Below, piece after piece: positions 8,516 through 16,979 of a stretch of DNA of 64,000 nucleotides; position 1 is the first letter of the stretch, and each line of letters opens with the position of its first letter. The notes beneath the pieces are model-generated. The model saw only the letters and a list, made by a program, of their open reading frames with translations. It was not told where the DNA came from and made no database searches. This stretch comes from Thermoanaerobacter pseudethanolicus ATCC 33223 (lineage in GTDB: Bacteria; Bacillota; Thermoanaerobacteria; Thermoanaerobacterales; Thermoanaerobacteraceae), in the NCBI RefSeq assembly GCF_000019085.1, contig NC_010321.1, positions 1,186,501 through 1,250,500 of the forward strand, in the 5' to 3' direction. The translations under genes were made by a program, and so were the position numbers.

Positions 8516-9913
8516 ATGAGTAATAAAATTAAAATTACAGAAACTGTATTAAGAGATGCCCATCAGTCACTCTTGGCTACTCGAATGTCGACGGAAGAAA
8601 TGCTCCCAATTGCAGAAAAATTGGATGCAGTAGGATATTATTCTATTGAAGCGTGGGGAGGAGCTACCTTTGATGCTTGTATGAGATTTCTTGACGAAGA
8701 CCCTTGGGAAAGATTGAGAAGATTAAAGAAGAGGATAAAAAATACCCCTCTTCAAATGCTTTTGAGAGGACAAAATCTATTAGGATATAGGCATTATCCT
8801 GATGATATAGTAGAAAAATTTGTTGAGAGGGCTGTTGCTAACGGAATAGATATAATAAGAATTTTTGATGCTTTAAATGATGTACGAAATCTTGAAGTTG
8901 CCGTTAAAGCTACTAAAAAAGCGGGAGCCCACGCTCAAGGTACCCTTGTTTATACTATAAGTCCTGTTCACAACATTGACCATTATATTAAAGTAGCAAA
9001 AGAGCTGACAGAATTAGGAGTGGATTCCATATGCATAAAGGATATGTCAGGAATATTAACTCCTTATGTTGCTTATGAGTTAGTAAAAAGCCTTAAAGAT
9101 GCAGTAAATATTCCTATACAGTTGCACAGCCATTATACGAGTGGAATGGCGGCTATGACTTATCTTAAAGCAATAGAGGCTGGAGTAGATATAATAGACA
9201 CTGCTATTTCACCTTTGGCATTAGGAACTTCTCAACCTGCTACAGAAACAATGGTAGCTATTTTAAAAGGCACTCAATATGACACTGGTTTGGATATGGA
9301 GTTATTATCAGAAATTGCTTCATACTTTAAAGAAGTAAAACAAAATCACAGTAAAGAAATAGATTTATCTATGGTTATGGGCGTAGATACAGATGTATTA
9401 ATTTATCAAGTTCCAGGAGGAATGCTATCAAATTTAATTTCCCAATTAAAACAACAAAATGCTTTAGATAAGTACCCAGAGGTTTTAAAAGAAATTCCTA
9501 AAGTTAGAGAAGAATTAGGATACCCACCTCTTGTTACTCCTATGAGTCAGATGGTAGGGACTCAAGCTGTCTTGAATGTAATAACTGGAGAAAGGTATAA
9601 AATGGTACCAAAAGAAGTAAAAGATTATGTGAAAGGACTGTATGGTAGACCACCAGCGCCAATTTCAGAAGAAATAAAGAAAAAAATAATAGGAGATGAA
9701 GAGGTAATAGATATTAGACCAGCAGACCTTTTAAAACCGCAATTTGAAGCGATTAAAGAAGAAATTAAAGAGTATTATGAACAAGAAGAAGATGTTTTAT
9801 CTTATGCTCTTTTCCCACAAGTAGCAAAGAAGTTTTTTGAATACAGAAGAGCAAAAAAATATCAAATAGATGCAACTCTTCTTAATATGGAATATATGAC
9901 ATATCCAGTTTAA
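8516..9913 (+). CDS. oadA: Oxaloacetate decarboxylase alpha / pyruvate carboxylase subunit B, carboxyltransferase part
   Basis: Biotin-dependent carboxyltransferase subunit. It begins with the family signature ITETVLRDAHQSLLATRM (residues 6-23), with D14 and H15 at the metal and substrate site, followed by AWGGATFDACMRFL and the metal-binding LHSHYTSGMA near residue 204. The protein ends at 465 aa without the biotin-carrier motif (A/V-MKM), so biotin must be on a separate polypeptide, as in transcarboxylase 5S systems. No biotin carboxylase or membrane beta subunit gene is near, so decarboxylase versus pyruvate carboxylase cannot be decided. Single gene with its own terminator. Confidence 0.9.
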   Translation: MSNKIKITETVLRDAHQSLLATRMSTEEMLPIAEKLDAVGYYSIEAWGGATFDACMRFLDEDPWERLRRLKKRIKNTPLQMLLRGQNLLGYRHYPDDIVEKFVERAVANGIDIIRIFDALNDVRNLEVAVKATKKAGAHAQGTLVYTISPVHNIDHYIKVAKELTELGVDSICIKDMSGILTPYVAYELVKSLKDAVNIPIQLHSHYTSGMAAMTYLKAIEAGVDIIDTAISPLALGTSQPATETMVAILKGTQYDTGLDMELLSEIASYFKEVKQNHSKEIDLSMVMGVDTDVLIYQVPGGMLSNLISQLKQQNALDKYPEVLKEIPKVREELGYPPLVTPMSQMVGTQAVLNVITGERYKMVPKEVKDYVKGLYGRPPAPISEEIKKKIIGDEEVIDIRPADLLKPQFEAIKEEIKEYYEQEEDVLSYALFPQVAKKFFEYRRAKKYQIDATLLNMEYMTYPV

Positions 9914-9941
9914 CAGGGAAAATTATTTCCCTGTTTTTTTG
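9912..9941 (+). terminator. Terminator of the carboxyltransferase gene
   Basis: Perfect 10-bp stem AACAGGGAAA / TTTCCCTGTT with an ATTA loop and a run of seven T. It starts within the stop codon. Confidence 0.88.
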
Positions 9942-9964
9942 TGTATATTTAAATTCCTCCTGTA

Positions 9965-9992
9965 ACATATATTTTTATCCTTCATAACATGT
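9965..9992 (+). promoter_or_regulatory. Possible sporulation-type promoter of the LysM gene
   Basis: AC at 9965-9966, a 16-bp spacer and CATAACAT at 9983-9990 resemble the late mother-cell sigma-K pattern (AC, 16 bp, CATAnnnTA), though the last A is G here. This fits a spore-coat type product but is only a pattern match. Confidence 0.3.
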
Positions 9993-10020
9993 AGTAGAAA
10001 GTTTAAAGGAGGGAAATAGG

Positions 10021-10449
10021 ATGACAATAGATGGATCTTATTATAATCCTAACTATCCTAAGTATCCTTACCATCATCCCTATTATCCACATCATCCTCA
10101 TCCGGGACATTGTAAGACTTTTTATACAGTGCAGCCAGGAGATACTATGTGGTCTATAGCGAATATGTTTGGAATAAGTCTTGACTGCTTAATAAGAGCT
10201 AATCCTCAGATATCGGATCCTAATTTGATATATCCAGGACAACAAATTTGCATACCTTTCTATTGTCCACCAGTATCTCCAGAAACCTGCAAAACAATAT
10301 ACACAGTAAAACCGGGAGATACCATGTGGTCTATAGCTAATATGTTTGGTGTAAGTCTTGATGCATTGATAAGAGCAAATCCACAAATACCAGATCCCAA
10401 TTTGATATACCCAGGACAACAAATATGTATACCTTCTGCGAATTGTTAA
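10021..10449 (+). CDS. Two-LysM protein with His/Tyr/Pro-rich N-terminus
   Basis: 142 aa. Residues 1-32 are rich in Tyr, Pro and His (repeats like YPYHHPYYPHH). Two near-identical LysM domains follow at about 37-80 and 94-138, each with the pattern Y-T-V-x-PGDTMWSIANMFG and ending NLIYPGQQICIP. LysM binds peptidoglycan or chitin-like glycans. There is no signal peptide, as in SafA and other spore morphogenetic proteins assembled from the mother cell, so a spore coat/cortex role is inferred. Strong ribosome site AAAGGAGG. The gene's last codons are one arm of a palindrome shared with the convergent neighbour. Confidence 0.85.
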   Translation: MTIDGSYYNPNYPKYPYHHPYYPHHPHPGHCKTFYTVQPGDTMWSIANMFGISLDCLIRANPQISDPNLIYPGQQICIPFYCPPVSPETCKTIYTVKPGDTMWSIANMFGVSLDALIRANPQIPDPNLIYPGQQICIPSANC

Positions 10450-10476
10450 GGCACCTTTTAAGGTGCCTTAACAATT
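10441..10476. terminator. Bidirectional terminator shared by convergent genes
   Basis: Perfect 17-bp arms AATTGTTAAGGCACCTT (10441-10457) and AAGGTGCCTTAACAATT (10460-10476) with a TT loop. It covers the final codons and stops of both the LysM gene and the minus-strand gene that ends at 10468. Confidence 0.85.
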
Positions 10477-11106
10477 AATGTGAAGATATATAGTATTAGG
10501 ATAATTGCTTGTATATTTTATAACTTTTACAGTCCCTGGTTGAATATTTTTTCCACATTTTAAGCATAGGTAATTTTTGTTTTCTTGCAAATAAGTGTAG
10601 CTTATTTCTACCTCTAATTTTCCGTATTTTTTCCAGCTATTCCACCCAGTTTTGCACAATTTGGCTCTGTTTTCATAATCGGCATATACCCATCTCAGCA
10701 ATCGATGAAAATGAAAAGGATATTTTGTGTATCTTAAAAACTTTTCTGGCAATCCTAAAGATAAAGCGTAATTTTCAAAAGAATTTTCTATTATATCCTG
10801 AAGAGGATTTAATATTTGTGTACTTTCCCAATTATACTCTTCTTGTTCTAACCATTTTCTAAAAGTGTCAAACATGTAACCTCTACAAACTTGTATTTTT
10901 TCAGTTTTACTTACTTTAAGTTTTTCTAAAAGTTTTTTCCCAATTTCACAGGCTTTTCTTAAATACAATTTATTTTTAAAGTTTTCTTCATTATAATATT
11001 CTATGGGAATTATATCATAGAAAAATTCTCCAGTTTCTACTCTCATAGCCCCAATACACGTTCCACCTACCAAACTTCCACTTCCCGCGTCGTCTATTTG
11101 TATCAC
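10468..11106 (-). CDS. Conserved-looking protein of unknown function with C-terminal zinc-ribbon-like motif
   Basis: 212 aa, GTG start preceded by AAGGAGTG with good spacing. The first residues (IQIDDAGSGSLVGGTCIGAMR) look like an RNase H-like or nucleotide-binding beta hairpin, with an early DD and a later IEYYNEE. The middle is rich in aromatic and basic residues. The C-terminus has CLKCGK...HINC, two cysteine pairs with CxxC spacing and a HxxC end, suggesting a metal site. I do not recognise the family. It is a single gene, divergent from surE and convergent with the LysM gene. Base composition matches its neighbours. Confidence 0.75.
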   Translation of the reverse strand: MIQIDDAGSGSLVGGTCIGAMRVETGEFFYDIIPIEYYNEENFKNKLYLRKACEIGKKLLEKLKVSKTEKIQVCRGYMFDTFRKWLEQEEYNWESTQILNPLQDIIENSFENYALSLGLPEKFLRYTKYPFHFHRLLRWVYADYENRAKLCKTGWNSWKKYGKLEVEISYTYLQENKNYLCLKCGKNIQPGTVKVIKYTSNYPNTIYLHINC

Positions 11107-11184
11107 TGTATCACTCCTTGCCTATATATAAATTTTGTAATAAAATCAAAGTAATTATACGTTATTAATTAGAGGAGGTAGAAA

Positions 11185-11943
11185 ATGAAAATACTTCTTA
11201 CTAATGACGATGGAGTACAAGGATTAGGGATGTTAAAATTAGCAGAATATCTTAAAGATAAGTATAAGGTAACGGTAGTAGCTCCTGAAAAAGAAAGAAG
11301 TGCTATAAGCCATGCTATAACTTTACATAAACCTTTAAGGCTTAAAAAAGTAAAGGAAGAGGATAGTTTGAAAATATATGCAATAAATGGTACACCGTCT
11401 GATTGTGTAAAATTAGGGATTGAAGTGGTGTTGAGAGAAAAACCTGATATTGTAATTTCTGGCATTAATGAAGGCTTAAATTTAGGGACAGATATACTTT
11501 ATTCTGGTACTGTTTCTGCGGCTATAGAAGCCGCAATTTACGGCATTCCTGCTATTGCAGTTTCCCGTGCAGAAACTGCTGATATTGAAGATAGGCGTAT
11601 ATATAAATTTTTGGAGAATTTAATAGAAAAAGTTTTAGAAAAAGGATTACCTAAAAACACATTATTGAATGTAAATATACCCGATTTTAAGAAGGGAATA
11701 AAGGGAGTAAAAGCTACAATACTCGGCAAGAGTATCTATATTGAGACTTTTCAAAAAAATTATGACCCAAGAGGGAAAGAGTACTATTGGATGGCAGGGA
11801 AAATTTCGGAAATAGAAAAGGATGAAAGGACAGACATTGTTTCTGTAAAAGAAGGTTATATTTCTATTACTCCAATTCATTTTGATTTAACAGAGTACAA
11901 TATGATAAACATCTTAAACTCCTGGGATATAAAAATAGAGTAA
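11185..11943 (+). CDS. surE: 5'/3'-nucleotidase SurE
   Basis: Nucleoside-monophosphate phosphatase used in stationary phase and nucleotide salvage. The metal-binding start ILLTNDDGV (D8, D9) is intact, followed by ApxKERSAISHAITLH and SGINEGLNLGTDILYSGTVSAA, the conserved Asn and Ser/Thr active-site segments. 252 aa is typical. Strong AGAGGAGGT site. It stands alone between the divergent unknown gene and the kor operon. Confidence 0.95.
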   Translation: MKILLTNDDGVQGLGMLKLAEYLKDKYKVTVVAPEKERSAISHAITLHKPLRLKKVKEEDSLKIYAINGTPSDCVKLGIEVVLREKPDIVISGINEGLNLGTDILYSGTVSAAIEAAIYGIPAIAVSRAETADIEDRRIYKFLENLIEKVLEKGLPKNTLLNVNIPDFKKGIKGVKATILGKSIYIETFQKNYDPRGKEYYWMAGKISEIEKDERTDIVSVKEGYISITPIHFDLTEYNMINILNSWDIKIE

Positions 11944-12078
11944 ATATTTGTAACATTCTATATGATGCAAGAATTGTATCAAAAATATTCATGACATTTA
12001 TTATTCATTTTATGGAGGATTTTTTATTTTTATATAGAATATTATATATTGCAAATAAAATTTAATGAGGGTGATAGA

Positions 12079-12276
12079 TTGGTAAAAAATAAAGAGCTCG
12101 TAATAATAGAAAAATGGTGCAAAGGCTGCGGTATTTGTGTAGAATTTTGCCCTGTTAAAGTATTGGAACTAAAAAATGGTAAGGTTAGGCTGATAGATGC
12201 TGATGAATGCACTAAATGTGGCCTTTGCGAGCTCAGGTGTCCTGATTTTGCCATATATTTAGAGGTGAAAGAATGA
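12079..12276 (+). CDS. korD: 2-oxoacid:ferredoxin oxidoreductase delta (ferredoxin) subunit
   Basis: 65-aa bacterial ferredoxin with two 4Fe-4S motifs: CKGCGICVEFCP and CTKCGLCELRCP. It passes electrons from the oxidoreductase catalytic subunits to free ferredoxin. The start is TTG at 12079, eight bases after GAGGGTGAT; the ATA-rich codons before it lack a start with a ribosome site. The gene ends inside the start of korA (TGA/ATG overlap). A diverged copy of its first third lies at 18658-18757. Confidence 0.92.
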   Translation: MVKNKELVIIEKWCKGCGICVEFCPVKVLELKNGKVRLIDADECTKCGLCELRCPDFAIYLEVKE

Positions 12277-13412
12277 TGCCTACGGTATTGATGCAAGGAA
12301 ATGAAGCGGTAGTGGAAGGAGCTATAGCTGCTGGACTAAAATTTTATGCAGGATATCCAATAACTCCCTCTACTGAGATTGCTGAGTTTTGTGCCGAAAA
12401 GCTTCCTTTTGTAGGAGGGAAATTTATTCAAATGGAAGATGAAATCGCCAGCATGGCAGCAGTTATAGGAGCCTCCCTTACTGGATTAAAAGCAATGACT
12501 GCTACATCGGGTCCTGGGTTTTCTTTAAAGCAGGAAAACATAGGTTTTGCTGCTATGGTAGAAATTCCTTGCGTTATAGTGGATGTTCAGCGAATGGGTC
12601 CGAGCACAGGAATGCCTACTTCTCCTGCACAAGGGGATGTAATGCAATCCAGATGGGGAACTCATGGAGACCATCCTATAATTGTTTTATCACCTTCTTC
12701 TGTAAAAGAAGCCTATTATATTACTATTCAAGCTTTTAATCTTTCTGAAAAATACAGGACACCTGTAATTCTACTTATGGATGAAGTTATAGGTCATCTA
12801 AGAGAAGCAGTTAATTTAGATGAATATAAAGATATAGAAATTTTTGAACGACCTATGCCCCAAGATAAAGATAATTACTTACCTTATGAGGATATAGAAA
12901 ATGGAGTTGTCCCTTTAGTACCCTTTGGTAAAGGTTTTAGATTTCATGTAACAGGACTTGCTCACAACGAAAAAGGATTGCCTACAAATGACCCTAAAGT
13001 AACTGAAAAACTGATAAAAAGATTGATGGAGAAAATTGAAAACAATAAAAAAGACATACTGATGTTTGAAGAAAAAGATACTGAAGAAGGAGATGTACTT
13101 CTCATATCCTTTGGTTCTTCTGCCAGAGCTTGTGAAGCGGCAATGGAAGAACTTAAAAAAGAAGGGATAAAAATTGGACTTTTCAGACCTATAACCATAT
13201 GGCCTTTCCCTGATGAAAAATTGAGGGAAATATATCCTAGATTTAAGAAAGTGTTTGTAGTTGAAATGAATACAGGGCAACTTTACTATGAAGTAGATAG
13301 AATAATCAAAGGTAATACCTATGTAGGGAAAATTAACAAATTTAATGGAGAGTTTTTCACTCCTTTTGAGATTGTAGAGAAAATAAAGGAGAGTTTTAAA
13401 AATGGCATCTGA
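12273..13412 (+). CDS. korA: 2-oxoglutarate:ferredoxin oxidoreductase alpha subunit
   Basis: 379-aa subunit with the pyrimidine-binding domain of the pyruvate:ferredoxin oxidoreductase superfamily. It opens with GNEAVVEGAIAAGLKFYAGYPITPSTEI, a signature of 2-oxoacid oxidoreductase alpha subunits, then TSGPGFSLKQENIGFA and GPSTGMPTSPAQGD. Oxidatively decarboxylates 2-oxoglutarate to succinyl-CoA with the other three subunits. Two adjacent ATGs (12273 and 12276) could start it. The 2-oxoglutarate specificity is inferred from subunit order and the adjacent gdhA; a branched-chain (Vor) role is possible. Confidence 0.9.
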   Translation: MMPTVLMQGNEAVVEGAIAAGLKFYAGYPITPSTEIAEFCAEKLPFVGGKFIQMEDEIASMAAVIGASLTGLKAMTATSGPGFSLKQENIGFAAMVEIPCVIVDVQRMGPSTGMPTSPAQGDVMQSRWGTHGDHPIIVLSPSSVKEAYYITIQAFNLSEKYRTPVILLMDEVIGHLREAVNLDEYKDIEIFERPMPQDKDNYLPYEDIENGVVPLVPFGKGFRFHVTGLAHNEKGLPTNDPKVTEKLIKRLMEKIENNKKDILMFEEKDTEEGDVLLISFGSSARACEAAMEELKKEGIKIGLFRPITIWPFPDEKLREIYPRFKKVFVVEMNTGQLYYEVDRIIKGNTYVGKINKFNGEFFTPFEIVEKIKESFKNGI

Positions 13413-14226
13413 ATTAGTAGAAAAATACATTAGGAAGGAAACGTTACCAAATATTTGGTGTCCAGGTTGCAGCAATGGAATAGTAACGGCAGCTATTGTA
13501 AGAGCAATTGACAACTTAGGACTTGACCAAGACAAGGTATGTATTGTATCTGGAATTGGTTGTTCTTCAAGGGCATCAGGATACTTGGATTTTAATACTT
13601 TGCATACTACCCATGGAAGAGCTATTGCTTTTGCAACAGGTATTAAATTTGCTAATCCTGAGCTTACAGTAATAGTTATTACTGGAGATGGAGATAATGC
13701 GGCTATTGGAGGTAATCACTTTATTCATGCTTGCAGAAGAAATATAGACTTAACTGTAGTGATGTACAACAACCATATTTATGGAATGACAGGAGGACAA
13801 TATTCTCCAACGACTCCACGGTTTGACAGAGCTACTACTGCACCTTACGGAAATATTGATAGGTATTTTGATATTTGCAAATTGGCCATTGGAGCAGGTG
13901 CGACTTATGTAGCTAGGGGTACTGCTTACCATGTTCAACAATTGACAAAACTAATTGAAAGAGGAATTTCTCATAAAGGTTTTTCCTTCATTGAAGCTTT
14001 GAGTATATGCCCTACTTACTATGGAAGAAAAAATAAAAAAGGAACACCTGCAGATATGCTAAAGTGGTTAAAAGACCATGCAGTAGACATAAAACAAGCT
14101 AGTAAAATGGACCCTGAAGAGCTTCATGACAAATTTATTATTGGAGAGCTTTTAAATATTGATGAGCCTGAATTTGTAGAAGAATATCAAAAAATGTTAA
14201 ATAATTTGAAGGTGAATTACAAATGA
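13402..14226 (+). CDS. korB: 2-oxoglutarate:ferredoxin oxidoreductase beta subunit
   Basis: 274-aa thiamine-diphosphate-binding subunit. The ThDP/Mg motif is clear: GDGDNAAIGGNHFIHACRRN (GDG...N), preceded by WCPGCSNGI with cluster-type cysteines and followed by YNNHIYGMTGGQYSPTTP. It overlaps korA by 11 bp and korC by 4 bp, so the subunits are translationally coupled. Confidence 0.92.
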   Translation: MASELVEKYIRKETLPNIWCPGCSNGIVTAAIVRAIDNLGLDQDKVCIVSGIGCSSRASGYLDFNTLHTTHGRAIAFATGIKFANPELTVIVITGDGDNAAIGGNHFIHACRRNIDLTVVMYNNHIYGMTGGQYSPTTPRFDRATTAPYGNIDRYFDICKLAIGAGATYVARGTAYHVQQLTKLIERGISHKGFSFIEALSICPTYYGRKNKKGTPADMLKWLKDHAVDIKQASKMDPEELHDKFIIGELLNIDEPEFVEEYQKMLNNLKVNYK

Positions 14227-14786
14227 GTTCAATAGAAATAAGATTAGGTGGTTCAGGAGGGCAAGGTTTAATCCTTGCAGGAATAATTTTGGCGGAAGCT
14301 GCAATATTGGATGGTAAAAATAGTGTTCAAAGTCAGTCCTATGGTCCTGAGGCAAGAGGAGGATCCAGCAAAGCAGAAGTAATAATAAGTAATGAATATA
14401 TAACGTATCCTAAGGTATTAAAACCAGACATACTACTTACTCTTGCGTCTTCTGCCTATTTATGCTATAAAAATGACATGAAAGAAAATGGGATAATTAT
14501 AATAGACGAATCAATAATTCCTAATGATGAAGATACCCAAAAAGTTGTCCGACTTCCCATAATAAAAACTGCGCAAGAGATAATTGGAAGAGCTTTTGTG
14601 GCGAATATAATATCTTTAGGTGTAATAGCAGAGTTAACTAATGTGGTAACAAAAGAATCTTTAGAAAGAGCTGTTTTAAATAGAGTACCTCCAGCCACAG
14701 AAGAGATTAACAAAAGAGCATTGAGAGAAGGCTATAATCTTGTAAAAATGAGGGGTAGTGAAATATGGCAAAAACAGATGATTTGA
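14223..14786 (+). CDS. korC: 2-oxoglutarate:ferredoxin oxidoreductase gamma subunit
   Basis: 187-aa subunit with the family start IRLGGSGGQGLILAG (residues 5-19) and SYGPEARGGSSKAEVIIS, typical of the CoA-side gamma domain. Completes the D-A-B-C four-subunit enzyme. ATGA overlap with korB; its last 22 bp overlap the regulator gene. Confidence 0.92.
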   Translation: MSSIEIRLGGSGGQGLILAGIILAEAAILDGKNSVQSQSYGPEARGGSSKAEVIISNEYITYPKVLKPDILLTLASSAYLCYKNDMKENGIIIIDESIIPNDEDTQKVVRLPIIKTAQEIIGRAFVANIISLGVIAELTNVVTKESLERAVLNRVPPATEEINKRALREGYNLVKMRGSEIWQKQMI

Positions 14787-15628
14787 TAAAAAGGATACAA
14801 GATAATTATACAAAATTAAGCAAAAGCCAAAAGATAATAGCAGAGTACATTATAAATCATTATGATAAGGCAGCTTTTATGACAGCTGCAAAATTGGGAG
14901 CCAGCATAAATATAAGTGAATCAACTGTTGTAAGATTTGCTAATACTTTAGGCTATAATGGATATCCAGAACTTCAAAATGCACTGCAAGAGCTTATAAA
15001 AAATAAACTTACAACAGTCCAAAGGTTAGAAATGACAGAAGAGACAGATGAAATTGCTATATTGAATAATGTACTAAAAGCCGACATAGAAAACATAAAA
15101 GAGACCATAAATGAAATAAATAAGGATGACTTTAGAAGAGTCGTTTCAGATATCATCAATGCTACAAAAATTTATATAATAGGTTCCAGAAGTTCTATTG
15201 TCATTGCAGAATATTTGGGATTTTATTTAAATTTAATACGGGAAAATGTGTCAGTCGTTAAAGCGGGCGTATCAGATGTTTTCGAGCAAATTCTCAGAGT
15301 TAGTGAAAATGATTTAGTGATAGGAATTGGTTTTCCGAGATACTCAAAAAGAACATTAGATGTGCTGAAATATGCAAAATCTCAGAATGCAAAAATCGTT
15401 ACAATAACAGATAGCTTGATTTCTCCTCTTACCTCTGTTGCTGATGAGATATTAATTGCGAAAAGCAACATGGCTTCTTTTGTGGATTCATTAGTGGCAC
15501 CTTTAAGTCTTGTCAATGCTCTTGTGGTAGCTGTGGGCCTTAGAGAAAAGGAAAAGATAGCCGATACTTTTGAAAAATTAGAGAGTATTTGGGATGAATA
15601 TGGGGTATATTTCTCAAAACCAAATTAA
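14765..15628 (+). CDS. RpiR/MurR-family transcriptional regulator
   Basis: 287 aa. Residues about 1-75 form the RpiR winged helix (LSKSQKIIAEYIINHYDKAA, then INISESTVVRFANTLGYNGYPELQ). Residues about 125-260 form a SIS domain (YIIGSRSSIVIAEYLGFYLN, VIGIGFPRYSKRTLDV, TDSLISPL) that normally binds a phosphosugar. Being translated from within the end of korC makes it part of the kor operon, which is odd because RpiR proteins usually control sugar or MurNAc genes. It may control this operon and gdhA; the inverted repeat before gdhA is a candidate site. Confidence 0.88.
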   Translation: MAKTDDLIKRIQDNYTKLSKSQKIIAEYIINHYDKAAFMTAAKLGASINISESTVVRFANTLGYNGYPELQNALQELIKNKLTTVQRLEMTEETDEIAILNNVLKADIENIKETINEINKDDFRRVVSDIINATKIYIIGSRSSIVIAEYLGFYLNLIRENVSVVKAGVSDVFEQILRVSENDLVIGIGFPRYSKRTLDVLKYAKSQNAKIVTITDSLISPLTSVADEILIAKSNMASFVDSLVAPLSLVNALVVAVGLREKEKIADTFEKLESIWDEYGVYFSKPN

Positions 15629-15632
15629 TTAT

Positions 15633-15705
15633 AAAATTTTGAAGGGTTATTAAAAATTTTGTAGAATATATAACATAGAAATCGATTCATTTGCTTCAAA
15701 ATTTT
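15633..15705. promoter_or_regulatory. 12-bp inverted repeat in gdhA leader
   Basis: AAAATTTTGAAG (15633-15644) and CTTCAAAATTTT (15694-15705) are perfect inverted copies 49 bp apart. They flank a central AAATCGATT dyad and an AT-rich -10-like TATAAC. The second arm ends just before the AGGAGG of gdhA. Could be an operator pair or a leader hairpin. Confidence 0.4.
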
Positions 15706-15725
15706 AAAATTAGGAGGATAATAAA

Positions 15726-16976
15726 ATGTCAAAAGAGTCATTAAATCCTTTGATTATTGCGCAAAAGCAGATTAAAAATGCTTGTGATTTGCTGGGGGTA
15801 GAAGAATTTGTTTATGAACTTTTAAAGGAACCTATGCGAGTATTAGAAGTTTCTATTCCTGTACAGATGGATGATGGTACAGTAAAAGTCTTTAAAGGTT
15901 ATAGGTCTCAACACAATGACGCATTAGGACCCACAAAAGGAGGAATAAGATTTCATCCTGACGTTACATTAGATGAGGTAAAAGCCTTATCCATGTGGAT
16001 GACATTTAAATGTGGGGTAGTAGGACTTCCTTACGGAGGAGCAAAAGGTGGAGTAGTGGTAAATCCAAAAGAATTGTCTAACGATGAGTTACAGAGGTTG
16101 AGCAGGGGCTATATAAGAGCAATAACGAGCATAATAGGTCCTAATAAAGATATACCTGCACCAGATGTAAATACTAACATGCAAATTATGGCTTGGATGG
16201 TAGATGAGTATAACAAAATTGTAGGCTACAATAGCCCTGCGGTCATTACAGGAAAACCTTTGATATATGGTGGTTCTAAGGGAAGAACTGCTGCAACTGG
16301 ATATGGAGTTGCATTGATGGCACGGGAGGCTGTAAAACGTTTACAGATGGATTTCAAAAATTGTACATCAGCTGTACAGGGCTTTGGAAATGTTGGAAGT
16401 TACACTGCTTTAAACCTTCAAAGATTAGGCGCTAAAATTGTAGCAGTAAGTGATGTGTATGGAGGTATATACAATAAAGATGGAATTGATGTTGAAAAAT
16501 TACTAGAGCATGTAAATAAGACGGGAACAGTGTGCAATTTTGAGGGAACAACCAGTATAACAAATGAAGAGCTTTTAACAATGGAGGTAGACATTTTAGC
16601 TTTAGCAGCTTTAGAAAATCAGATAACTTCTGCAAATGCGCCAGATGTAAAGGCGAAAATAATTTGCGAAGGAGCAAATGGTCCTACAACTCCTGAAGCA
16701 GATAAGATTTTAGCAGAAAGAGGTGTGTTTGTAGTTCCGGATATTTTAGCTAATTCAGGAGGAGTAATAGTTTCATATTTTGAATGGGTACAAAATCTCA
16801 TGAATTATTATTGGACAGAAAAAGAAGTAGAAGAAAGACAGGAGATTATGATGGTAAATGCTTTTAACGCTATATATGAATTAGCACAGCAGTACAAAGT
16901 TGATATGAGGACAGCAGCTTACATGATATCGATTAAACGGGTTTATGAAGCTATGAAAATTAGAGGTTGGTTATAA
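15726..16976 (+). CDS. gdhA: Glutamate dehydrogenase
   Basis: Interconverts glutamate and 2-oxoglutarate plus ammonia with NAD(P)H. Active-site motifs GPTKGGIRFHP (K71) and LPYGGAKGGV (K107) are intact, with the coenzyme fold AVQGFGNVGSYTA further on. 416 aa is typical of the hexameric bacterial/archaeal enzyme. AGGAGG ribosome site. The last 185 bp, including the stop, are repeated at 24000-24184. This intact copy is not followed by a clear terminator; the truncated copy is. Confidence 0.96.
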   Translation: MSKESLNPLIIAQKQIKNACDLLGVEEFVYELLKEPMRVLEVSIPVQMDDGTVKVFKGYRSQHNDALGPTKGGIRFHPDVTLDEVKALSMWMTFKCGVVGLPYGGAKGGVVVNPKELSNDELQRLSRGYIRAITSIIGPNKDIPAPDVNTNMQIMAWMVDEYNKIVGYNSPAVITGKPLIYGGSKGRTAATGYGVALMAREAVKRLQMDFKNCTSAVQGFGNVGSYTALNLQRLGAKIVAVSDVYGGIYNKDGIDVEKLLEHVNKTGTVCNFEGTTSITNEELLTMEVDILALAALENQITSANAPDVKAKIICEGANGPTTPEADKILAERGVFVVPDILANSGGVIVSYFEWVQNLMNYYWTEKEVEERQEIMMVNAFNAIYELAQQYKVDMRTAAYMISIKRVYEAMKIRGWL

Positions 16977-16979
16977 AGG
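16795..16979 (+). repeat. Direct repeat, gdhA 3' end, copy 1
   Basis: 185 bp, codon 357 of gdhA to 3 bp past its stop codon, repeated at 24000-24184 in the same orientation with three mismatches (T/C, G/A and G/T; the last changes Arg to Ser). Marks the left edge of the accessory island. Confidence 0.97.

Noticed and set aside
10127-10437. Tandem similar DNA blocks as a CRISPR or DNA repeat
   Set aside because: They are two LysM-domain coding units about 180 bp apart, in frame, with protein-level conservation.
12915-13535. 206-aa minus-strand open frame across korA-korB
   Set aside because: Antisense to two well-conserved subunits; very Phe/Ser/Tyr-rich, typical of reversed AT-rich coding sequence.
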